This document shows positions 57,003 to 64,000 of a stretch of DNA of 64,000 bases, piece by piece (within the stretch, counting starts at the first letter, position 1; the number at the start of each line of letters is the position of its first letter). The DNA is from Lachnospiraceae bacterium. GTDB taxonomy: Bacteria; Bacillota; Clostridia; Lachnospirales; Lachnospiraceae. A program made the position numbers and the translations under genes. The notes beneath the pieces are model-generated. The model searched no databases, was not told the DNA's origin, and saw nothing but the letters and a program-made list of their open reading frames with translations. The stretch is taken from assembly GCA_009774625.1 (NCBI GenBank), contig VSOB01000003.1, positions 1 through 64,000 on the forward strand. Reading direction: 5' to 3'.

Positions 57003-60000
57003 ATGGATGATATCACCATAAGAAGCGCTTTGGATGAGGTAGCACACCGTCTGGAACAACTGAAAAAGAAACTGCCGGAGCTGGTGGGGAAACGAATCGT
57101 GATATATGGAACCGGACTGAATACCCGGCGGGTGCTTGACTGTGTGGAGGATCTTACGATTCTGGGTCTGATGGATGAGAAGCATACAGGAAAATACAAG
57201 TATGGAAAAAAGGTGTTGGCTCATGAGGAAATACAGATGTTGGGTGCAGATACCATACTGATAGCAGCGGAGCCTGATTCTGCAGAGGCGATTTACCGGA
57301 GAATCCTTCCGTTTTGTATGGAAAATCATCTGGCAGTGGTTGATATGTATGGCTGTGATGAAATTCAGCTTCATAAAAACATACTGGAACAGGAACTACG
57401 GTACCCCGCTCTTAGTGAAGAAGCGCTGCAGAAAAATCTGGACGGCAGGGAGGCGCTGATCGTTCCCTTTCAGCAGGTCTTATGTGAGAAAATTGTGACA
57501 GAAGAAAAGAAGCTGTTTGCAAATATAGAGAAGCAGATGGAAGCGGAAGGGATCCATGTGCCCAATTTCATCAGGAACAGGATAGCGGCACAGAAAAGGA
57601 TCCCTTACGGCGCGGGCAGAAATCTGAGAGAAACCTATCATGTACTTTCCACTATGATAGTGGTGGACGATCTGCAGATGGAGAAAATAAAAGAAATTGA
57701 GGAGCGGGTGATCCTGGAAAATCTCCGTCCGAGAATAAAAATGCTGAGGCTGCTTGCATGCGCTGTCAAACAGGGAAAGGACGTTTATCTGTATTCGGAT
57801 CTGTTTGACGGGGAGCGGGTGATCGACCAGATTCTTGCGCCATTTGATCTGAGCCGCTGCAAAAAGATTCTGACAGATGAAAAGACTTTGCCGGGGCTGT
57901 TGGTCAGGATGCTCTGGGCGCTGGAGGAGCGGTATGGCTGTGATAAGATTTTATTTCTGGAGGATGCCGCTTCTCCCCGTTTGATACTGCCCCAGTTGTA
58001 TCAGGTGGATTTTCAGATGATCCAGAGCAGCTATGATCTGTTTCTGAAATCCACCGGTTTACAGGTGAACAGGCAGTTGATGGAAGGCCATCCGGACAGG
58101 GATATCATGATGGAAAAGATCCTGCAGACCTATGATTCCCCGTTTTTGCAGGAAACAGACTGTGAGGCGGCGGACTGTCAGATCGCAGAATATATGGAAT
58201 CGTGGGAAGAGGATTGGGAACGTGATCCGGAACTGCGGCCCTGGCCTGCAGAGCCGTGGGACAGGATAAAAGACAGAAGAAAGCTGATATTTCCCAAAAC
58301 GCAGCAGCCGCTGGTATCCATCGTGATCCCGGTGTCTGACCGGGCGGACTATCCGGATACTTATCATTGTCTGCGGTCTGTCCTTTATAATACGGATTAT
58401 GTGCCGTATGAGGTGATTGTGGCAGATCACAGCCGGAGCGCGGATATGGGGGATGCTGCGTGTCCGGCCGGAATAAAAGAGGCTGTATCAGGCATCCGGG
58501 TGATCCGGCAAAAGGATACCGGATATCTGAAAAGCTGCAATCTGGCAGCGCAGGAGGCAAAAGGAAACTATGTGGTGTTTCTGCACCATGCAGTACAGGT
58601 GCAGCTTAACTGGCTGTATCCTCTGGTGCAGTGTATGGAGCGGCGGAAAGCGGGGCTTGCAGGAGGAAAGTTGATCGGCCCGGACGGAAGGCTGTGGGAA
58701 GCAGGCGGCATTGTCTGGAACCGGGGGCAGGCGCAGCGCTATGGAAGCGGAAAGAATCCGGGTTTGCCGGATTATACTTATCTGCGGGAAGTGGATTTTA
58801 TATCCGGCGGCATACTCATGGCCCCAAAGGGGCTGTGGGAAGAGACGGGCGGATTTGAGGAAAGCTATAGCAGTATCGCCTATGCCTGTGCCGATCTGGC
58901 GTTTTCGGTCAGAAAGAGAGGAAAATCTGTCCTGTATCAGCCGGAGTGTATCGGGGTATACGGAAAAGACAGCCCGGACAATAAAGAGGAAGAGACGGAA
59001 AGCCGGGAAAAAGAGCGGGCCGTATTTCTGAAACGATGGGAGAGGGAACTGACGGAACAGTATCCGGAGGGAAAGCATATCCTGGCGGCCTGTGAGAGAA
59101 AGCAGAAACGGAAAACGGTGTTATTTGTCAGTGAAAGAATCCCCGCCTATGACAAGGATGCCGGTTCCAGAACGCTGGATTTTTACATACAGGAATTTTT
59201 ATCCAGAGGATATCTGGTCAAGTTTATCCCGGACAATTTCACTGCAGAGGAGCCTTATACCCACAGGCTGGAGCAGATGGGCGTGGAAGTGCTGGCCGGA
59301 AAGCATTATCAGAAAGCCGTGATGCACTGGCTCTACCGGCATCACAGGGACATAGAGTTCGCTTTTTTAAATTATCCCAATGCTTCCATGAAATACATTG
59401 ATGTGCTCCGGAAACTGGGAATCTCCGTGCGGTATTATGGGGTCGATCTGCACTACCTGAGACTGCGGCGGGAGTATGAGCTGCTGGGCAATGCTTATCT
59501 GGAGGAGGAGGCCATGAGCTTTTATGAAAAAGAAGCCTGGCTGATTGCCCACAGTGATGTGGTATATTACCCGTCCCTGGTGGAAACGCAGATCGTGGAA
59601 AAGGAATTTCATCAGACAAATGTAAGACAGTTGATGATCAATATTTATGACAGCAGCCGGATTGAGAACCGGTATGTACCAAAAGAGAGAAGCGGCGTCA
59701 TGTTTGTGGGCGGCTACCGGCATGCCCCCAATGTGGATGCGGTTCTGTGGTTTGGCACTCATATTTTCCCGGAGATCTATCAAAAGCTGAAAATCCCTTT
59801 TTATATCATAGGCGGGGATATGCCTGCAAATATCCGTGGTATGGATGTGGAAGGAACAGAGAAGATCGGCGCACTGACAGACCGGGAGCTGGAGAAGATG
59901 TACCGGAGTGTAAGGATGATCGTGGTGCCGCTCCGGTATGGCGCAGGCATCAAAGGAAAAGTAATCGAGGCCATGTATCAGGGGGTTCCGGTGGTGACGA

Positions 60001-60203
60001 CAACCATCGGGATGGAAGGCATTCCCAATGAGGGAGGCGCGGTGGCCATTGCAGATGATGAGCGCAGTTTTGCCGATCGGGTGATCGCTCTGTATCAGGA
60101 GGAAGAAACCCTGAAACAGATGTCTTTTAAGGGACAGGAGATCATAAAGAAATACTATTCCCGCGACGCAGCCTGGGAGAAGATCGGCAGAGATTTTCAA
60201 TAA
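57003..60203 (+). CDS. Multi-domain glycosyltransferase (Rossmann + HAD-like + GT2 + GT4)
   Basis: 1066 aa. In order: PglD-like Rossmann unit (about 25-125, IVIYGTGLNTRRVLDCV, GLMDEKHTGK); a helical and HAD-like region (about 140-380, with VYLYSDLFDGERVIDQIL in place of the usual SDMYLP and no intact nucleophile motif); a GT2 domain (about 435-650, LVSIVIPVSDRADYPDTYHCLRSVLYNT, then GGILMAPKGLWEETGGFEE); and a GT4 domain (about 700-1066, VLFVSERIPAYDKDAGSRTLDFY, MFVGGYRHAPNVDAVLWF, VVPLRYGAGIKGKVIEAMYQGVPVVTT). It can probably add two different sugars. No membrane segment. Start after AAAGGGGAGGGGAACG. Confidence 0.85.
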   Translation: MDDITIRSALDEVAHRLEQLKKKLPELVGKRIVIYGTGLNTRRVLDCVEDLTILGLMDEKHTGKYKYGKKVLAHEEIQMLGADTILIAAEPDSAEAIYRRILPFCMENHLAVVDMYGCDEIQLHKNILEQELRYPALSEEALQKNLDGREALIVPFQQVLCEKIVTEEKKLFANIEKQMEAEGIHVPNFIRNRIAAQKRIPYGAGRNLRETYHVLSTMIVVDDLQMEKIKEIEERVILENLRPRIKMLRLLACAVKQGKDVYLYSDLFDGERVIDQILAPFDLSRCKKILTDEKTLPGLLVRMLWALEERYGCDKILFLEDAASPRLILPQLYQVDFQMIQSSYDLFLKSTGLQVNRQLMEGHPDRDIMMEKILQTYDSPFLQETDCEAADCQIAEYMESWEEDWERDPELRPWPAEPWDRIKDRRKLIFPKTQQPLVSIVIPVSDRADYPDTYHCLRSVLYNTDYVPYEVIVADHSRSADMGDAACPAGIKEAVSGIRVIRQKDTGYLKSCNLAAQEAKGNYVVFLHHAVQVQLNWLYPLVQCMERRKAGLAGGKLIGPDGRLWEAGGIVWNRGQAQRYGSGKNPGLPDYTYLREVDFISGGILMAPKGLWEETGGFEESYSSIAYACADLAFSVRKRGKSVLYQPECIGVYGKDSPDNKEEETESREKERAVFLKRWERELTEQYPEGKHILAACERKQKRKTVLFVSERIPAYDKDAGSRTLDFYIQEFLSRGYLVKFIPDNFTAEEPYTHRLEQMGVEVLAGKHYQKAVMHWLYRHHRDIEFAFLNYPNASMKYIDVLRKLGISVRYYGVDLHYLRLRREYELLGNAYLEEEAMSFYEKEAWLIAHSDVVYYPSLVETQIVEKEFHQTNVRQLMINIYDSSRIENRYVPKERSGVMFVGGYRHAPNVDAVLWFGTHIFPEIYQKLKIPFYIIGGDMPANIRGMDVEGTEKIGALTDRELEKMYRSVRMIVVPLRYGAGIKGKVIEAMYQGVPVVTTTIGMEGIPNEGGAVAIADDERSFADRVIALYQEEETLKQMSFKGQEIIKKYYSRDAAWEKIGRDFQ

Positions 60204-60227
60204 AGGGAGTAAGGTAGGGATAAGGGT

Positions 60228-61244
60228 ATGGTCATTACAAAAACACCGTTCCGCATGTCTTTTTTTGGAGGCGGGACAGATATTCCGGAATTTTTCAGGG
60301 AAAACGGCGGTTCTGTTTTATCCACTACATTTGATAAATACTGCTATGTCACGGTCAGGCATCTGCCGCCGTTTTTTGACTACAAAACCCATCTGACCTA
60401 TTCCAGGATGGAATATGTGGATACCTGGGAGGAGATACAGCATCCTGCCATCCGCAGTGCCATGGAATATCTGGATATGCACAATGTAAGGCTGACTTAT
60501 GAGTCAGATCTGCCCGCCAAGTCCGGACTGGGCACCAGCAGTTCCTTTGTGGTGGGGATGCTCAGTTCCTTTTACGCATTAAAGGGGCAGTATGTGGATA
60601 AAAAAAGGCTGGCGGATGAGGCCATCTACATTGAGCGGGAAATGTGCGGGGAAGCAGGAGGATGGCAGGACCAGATCGCGGCTGCTTTCGGCGGACTGAA
60701 CAGAATCGATTTTCGCGGCAATGGATACGAGGTGCATCCTCTGATCATGTCCCGGCAGAGAAAGCAGCAGTTAAATGACAGGCTGCTGATGTATTTCACC
60801 GGCTTTACCAGGTTTTCCGCAGAAATCCAGAAAAAGAATCAGACAGCCGCCAGGGAAAACAGGAGCAGGCTGAGAGAGATGCAGGCGCTGGTGGAGGAAG
60901 CGGAACATATCCTGACAGACCAAAGCGCTGATCTGAACGGGTTCGGCAGGCTGCTGAATCAGACCTGGAAACTGAAACGGGGAACCGGCAGCCAGGTTTC
61001 CACACAGGCCATTGACCTGCTGTATCAGAAAGGCATAGAAGCCGGTGCGGTGGGAGGAAAACTGCTGGGCGCGGGAGGAGGCGGATTTTTATTGTTTTAT
61101 GCAGAGCCTGACAGAGCGGCGGCAGTGAAGGAAGCCATGAAAGACCTGCTGTACATTCCGTTTCGTTTTGAGGAGGGCGGAAGCCAGATCATACACTATA
61201 CAGCGGAGACGCCATATCCGGCGGTATGTGATATAAAGCGGTGA
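60228..61244 (+). CDS. GHMP kinase, D-glycero-D-manno-heptose-7-phosphate kinase-like (HddA)
   Basis: 338 aa. Starts TPFRMSFFGGGTDIPEFF as in HddA and related GHMP sugar kinases; the ATP loop is DLPAKSGLGTSSSFVVGML and the third motif GAVGGKLLGAGGGGFLLFY. EREMCGEAGGWQDQIAAAFGG is the substrate-side motif. With the GmhA-like isomerase next door, the pathway sedoheptulose 7-P to heptose 7-P to heptose 1,7-bisphosphate is inferred. GmhB- and HddC-type enzymes are not in the window and may lie to the right. Confidence 0.87.
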   Translation: MVITKTPFRMSFFGGGTDIPEFFRENGGSVLSTTFDKYCYVTVRHLPPFFDYKTHLTYSRMEYVDTWEEIQHPAIRSAMEYLDMHNVRLTYESDLPAKSGLGTSSSFVVGMLSSFYALKGQYVDKKRLADEAIYIEREMCGEAGGWQDQIAAAFGGLNRIDFRGNGYEVHPLIMSRQRKQQLNDRLLMYFTGFTRFSAEIQKKNQTAARENRSRLREMQALVEEAEHILTDQSADLNGFGRLLNQTWKLKRGTGSQVSTQAIDLLYQKGIEAGAVGGKLLGAGGGGFLLFYAEPDRAAAVKEAMKDLLYIPFRFEEGGSQIIHYTAETPYPAVCDIKR

Positions 61245-61322
61245 AGGCCGGAAGTCAGAACAAAAATGAACGGAAAAGGAAAGAATCATAATGCAAAAGC
61301 TGTCAGATGAGGAAACAGAGAG

Positions 61323-61997
61323 ATGTTGGATGAAAAACTGAACCGCCATATGGAAGATCTGATCAAACGCTATCACCGGCTTGGGACTGTCAGAAAGGAG
61401 ATCGAACAGGCCTATCTGATGATGGAAACCTGTTATAGAAATCAGGGTAAGCTCCTGATCGCGGGAAACGGAGGCTCCGCTGCAGATTCGGAGCATATGG
61501 CAGGGGAATTGATGAAGCGGTTCCGGCTGGGACGCCCGGTGAGCCGGGAGTTTGCGGAAAAATTAATAAGTGTGGATGCGGTCAGAGGCGCGGTACTGGC
61601 AGAACATCTGGAACAGTCACTGATGGCGATTCCGCTGGTGGCCCATGAAGCGCTGACAACGGCTTATATGAATGATGTGGATGAATCGGGGGTCTTTGCC
61701 CAGCAATTGTTTGGCTATGGAACGGCCGGGGATGTATTTCTGGGTATTTCCACATCCGGCAACAGCAAAAATATTCTCCATGCGGCAGTGGTGGCCCATG
61801 CGTGCGGTATCAAGGTGATCGGGCTGACCGGCGGAAGCGGCGGGGAGCTTAAACGGCTGTCGGATGTGGCGGTATGTGTTCCGGAAAAGGAAACTTATCT
61901 GATACAGGAGCTGCATCTGCCGATTTACCATTGTTGGTGTATGATGCTGGAAGAGCGGTTTTTCGCCAGGGCAGACGACGGAGGGAAGCAGGTATGA
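61323..61997 (+). CDS. SIS-domain sedoheptulose-7-phosphate isomerase-like (GmhA)
   Basis: 224 aa SIS protein. LLIAGNGGSAADSEHMAGELMKRF is the GmhA signature with the phosphate loop, FLGISTSGNSKNILHA the second SIS loop, and LIQELHLPIYHCWCMMLEERFF ends with the conserved Gln/His metal-site helix. It has a slightly long C-terminus. It converts sedoheptulose 7-phosphate to D-glycero-D-manno-heptose 7-phosphate in the family. ATG follows GAGGAAACAGAG; the next start overlaps its stop (ATGA). Confidence 0.88.
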   Translation: MLDEKLNRHMEDLIKRYHRLGTVRKEIEQAYLMMETCYRNQGKLLIAGNGGSAADSEHMAGELMKRFRLGRPVSREFAEKLISVDAVRGAVLAEHLEQSLMAIPLVAHEALTTAYMNDVDESGVFAQQLFGYGTAGDVFLGISTSGNSKNILHAAVVAHACGIKVIGLTGGSGGELKRLSDVAVCVPEKETYLIQELHLPIYHCWCMMLEERFFARADDGGKQV

Positions 61998-62863
61998 AAG
62001 CGGCGGTTGTGGGAAGCAGCGGCTATATAGCCGGTTATTTATTACAAAGGCTGAAGGAGATAAAAGAGGTGGATACCCTCCTTCGGATCGGCAGGAAGCA
62101 GGATGCGGACTATCTATTGGATCTGACAGAGGCAGAGGCGTTTGACTACTCTGTGCTGCAGGAAATTACTTATGTTATTTTCACGGCAGCGGTTTCCAGT
62201 CCGGACCTGTGTGCCGCAGACTATGAAGCCTGCCGGAAGGTGAATGTGGATGGCGCCTGTTATTTTATACAGAAAGCGCTGGATATGGGATGCCGGGTGC
62301 TGTTTTTTTCCAGTGATGCCGTATACGGTGATCTGCCGGGACATGTGTATACAGAGCGATCCGAAACCTGTGCGGATACGCCTTATGGAAAGATGAAAAA
62401 AGCGGTGGAGGACAGATTTCGGGAACATGCGCTTTTTAAGGCGGTCCGTTTATCTTATGTGGTTTCTGTCAGGGACAAATTTGTGGCATACTGCATCGCA
62501 TGTATGAAAAAACAGGAGGCGGCAGAGCTGTATCATCCTTTTTACAGGAGCTGTATCACGCTGGGAGAGGCAGCCGATCTGGTCATCTGGCTGATGGAAC
62601 ATTGGGATGCATTTCCCCACCGTTTTCTGAATGCCTGCGGTACGGAACTGGTAAGCAGGATCAGGATTGCGGATGAAATCAATCGCATGACAAAGCAGAA
62701 ACTGGAATACAGAATCACGGTTCCGTCCCCGGCCTTTTATCAGAACAGGCCCGTATGTACACAGATGGAAAGTTTGTATCTGTATCCGTATCATATATTG
62801 GAAAGAAAATCTTTTACGGAAATGTTTCAGAAGGAATGGAAAGACGGGAAGGGAATATTATGA
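61994..62863 (+). CDS. NAD-dependent sugar epimerase/reductase (SDR)
   Basis: 289 aa extended SDR. GSSGYIAGYLLQRL is the (variant) dinucleotide loop, FFSSDAVYGD the catalytic Ser/Thr strand and YGKMKKAVED the YxxxK pair (Tyr and Lys present). Short like RmlD-type reductases. Likely epimerises or reduces a 4-keto nucleotide sugar made by the next gene's dehydratase. Overlaps neighbours by ATGA at both ends, so tightly coupled. Substrate is inferred. Confidence 0.82.
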   Translation: MKAAVVGSSGYIAGYLLQRLKEIKEVDTLLRIGRKQDADYLLDLTEAEAFDYSVLQEITYVIFTAAVSSPDLCAADYEACRKVNVDGACYFIQKALDMGCRVLFFSSDAVYGDLPGHVYTERSETCADTPYGKMKKAVEDRFREHALFKAVRLSYVVSVRDKFVAYCIACMKKQEAAELYHPFYRSCITLGEAADLVIWLMEHWDAFPHRFLNACGTELVSRIRIADEINRMTKQKLEYRITVPSPAFYQNRPVCTQMESLYLYPYHILERKSFTEMFQKEWKDGKGIL

Positions 62864-63912
62864 TAAATCAAAATAAAACTACGAGGGCGCTGATTACGGG
62901 AATTACGGGAATGGTGGGATCCCATCTGGCAGATTATCTGCTGGCAGAAACAGACTGGGATGTGTATGGGGTCTGCCGCTGGCGCAGTCCCCTGGATAAT
63001 GTGAACCATTTGCTGGAGCGGGTCAATCGAAAAGACAGGGTGTTTTTTGCCTATGCAGATTTGAACGATACCATTTCCCTGATGAAAACCGTGCAGGAAA
63101 TCAAGCCGGATTATGTATTTCATCTGGCGGCCCAGAGCTATCCCCTGACCAGCTTTACAGCGCCGGTGGATACGTTAAACACCAATATACTGGGTACCTG
63201 CAGGCTGCTGGAAGCGCTGCGGGCAGCCCGGGAGTCAGATGCCTCATATCGTCCGGTGATTCATGTCTGTGCTTCTTCCGAGGTATTCGGCAAGATTCCG
63301 GCAGATAAGAAGCCGGAAGAGGGAATCCACGAAGAATGTCCCTTTCATCCGGCATCTCCCTATGCCATATCCAAAGTAGGAACGGACCTTTTGGGACGGT
63401 ATTATGCCCAGGCCTATGGCATGACTGTGATGACCACCAGGATGTTTACCCATACAGGTCCCCGCAGAGGGGATGTGTTTCATGAATCCACATTTGCCAA
63501 ACAGATTGCCATGATTGAAAAGGGCATGATAGCGCCGGAGGTAAAGGTGGGAAATCTGAAGTCCCTGCGGACCTATGCGGATGTGAGAGATGCTGTGCGG
63601 GCCTATTATATGCTGGTTACCAAAGATCCGGTAGCAGGAGAATATTATAATATAGGCGGTTCTTATACCTGTGAAGTGGGAGAAACCCTGCAGGCACTTT
63701 TGTCCTGCTCCCCGGAAAAAGAGAGGATCAGAATCGTCCCTGATCCGGAGCGGTTTCGGCCCATCGACGCGGATCTGCAGGTTCCGGACTGCAGGAAGTT
63801 TAAGGAGCATACCGGCTGGGAACCGGAAATACCGTTTGCGCAGACTATGCAGGATCTGCTGGATTATTGGAGAAAACGGGTGTCCGGAGGCGAAGTATTT
63901 CTGACGAGGTAG
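62860..63912 (+). CDS. GDP-sugar 4,6-dehydratase-like SDR
   Basis: 350 aa. ALITGITGMVGSHLADYLL dinucleotide loop, HLAAQSYPLTSF, HVCASSEVFGKI and SPYAISKVGTDLL (catalytic Tyr, Lys) follow the pattern of GDP-mannose 4,6-dehydratase and of GDP-heptose dehydratases such as DmhA. MFTHTGPRRGDVFHESTFAKQI is the substrate-loop region. ATG 62860 overlaps the preceding stop (ATGA). With GmhA- and HddA-like genes, a GDP-6-deoxy-heptose route is plausible; GDP-mannose is the alternative substrate. Confidence 0.83.
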   Translation: MINQNKTTRALITGITGMVGSHLADYLLAETDWDVYGVCRWRSPLDNVNHLLERVNRKDRVFFAYADLNDTISLMKTVQEIKPDYVFHLAAQSYPLTSFTAPVDTLNTNILGTCRLLEALRAARESDASYRPVIHVCASSEVFGKIPADKKPEEGIHEECPFHPASPYAISKVGTDLLGRYYAQAYGMTVMTTRMFTHTGPRRGDVFHESTFAKQIAMIEKGMIAPEVKVGNLKSLRTYADVRDAVRAYYMLVTKDPVAGEYYNIGGSYTCEVGETLQALLSCSPEKERIRIVPDPERFRPIDADLQVPDCRKFKEHTGWEPEIPFAQTMQDLLDYWRKRVSGGEVFLTR

Positions 63913-63916
63913 AAAG

Positions 63917-64000
63917 ATGAACAGTTCAGACTATCTGATCAGTGTAATCGTCCCCCTTTACCGGGGGCAGAAATATATGGCGAAAATGACCGCACAGATA
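63917..64000 (+). CDS. Family 2 glycosyltransferase, partial at window edge
   Basis: The first 28 codons (MNSSDYLISVIVPLYRGQKYM...) show the N-terminal strand SVIVPLY of GT2 enzymes. The ATG lies 5 bases after the dehydratase stop. Cut by the right edge; the locus continues beyond it. Confidence 0.75.
   Translation, partial: MNSSDYLISVIVPLYRGQKYMAKMTAQI

Noticed and set aside
1..64000. CRISPR arrays, tRNA/rRNA genes, insertion sequences, prophage
   Set aside because: Looked for repeat-spacer series, cloverleaf genes and transposase or phage proteins on both strands; none seen.

Overview
The window looks like a chromosomal segment of an anaerobic Gram-positive Clostridia bacterium, most likely a Lachnospiraceae gut species. 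The grounds are inference from content: AGGAGG-type ribosome binding sites, a PPi-type phosphofructokinase, glycogen/maltodextrin genes under LacI regulators, a YceG/TelA/TerD stress module, base composition near half G+C, and teichoic-acid-like glycan genes. I saw no rRNA, tRNA, CRISPR array, transposase or phage gene.

Layout. 0.1-3.7 kb: ATPase and two permeases of a BmpA-type nucleoside ABC importer. 3.9-5.6 kb: a GH13 alpha-glucosidase. 5.6-19.8 kb: a large Ter (tellurite/stress) island with two phosphoribosyltransferase proteins (TRSP and PELOTA types), a CitE-like lyase on the opposite strand, a YceG-like/serine-protease fusion, a rhomboid protease, YceG, TelA, three TerD proteins, a PMCA-like calcium ATPase and a HAD phosphatase. 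20-22.3 kb: a TIM-barrel protein and phosphofructokinase. 22.5-33.8 kb: glycogen/maltodextrin block (LacI, glgP, malEFG-type importer, malQ, LacI, second malQ) with clear operators. 34-45.4 kb: assorted single genes (lipoprotein hydrolase, CYTH protein, truncated radical SAM gene, zinc-ribbon protein, WYL regulator, DJ-1, DUF1287-like, NSS transporter, NUDIX, MATE, soluble CZB chemoreceptor).

46-64 kb: a glycan biosynthesis locus running off the right edge. Its first half, visibly more A+T-rich, encodes a TarI-like CDP-alditol synthase, a CDP-glycerol-transferase-like protein, and a compact set that reads like a pathway to a CMP-activated 3-deoxy-2-ulosonic acid: an epimerase-CBS fusion, a NeuA/KdsB-like CMP transferase, a DAHP-synthase-type aldol enzyme, an RraA-like protein, a KdsC-like phosphatase, and a candidate sialyltransferase-like enzyme. 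The second half has a methyltransferase, a WbsX-type protein, a 1066-residue multi-domain glycosyltransferase, then GmhA/HddA heptose enzymes and two SDR enzymes that could build a modified GDP-heptose. I consider this locus the best candidate for an undescribed system.

Other notable signals: malG is out of frame with its natural start because of a tetranucleotide run that could slip (possible phase variation or an assembly error); three copies of a 35-bp hairpin repeat; a second, more complex structured repeat at 3.75 and 38.6 kb; and strong hairpins without U-tracts between several co-transcribed genes.
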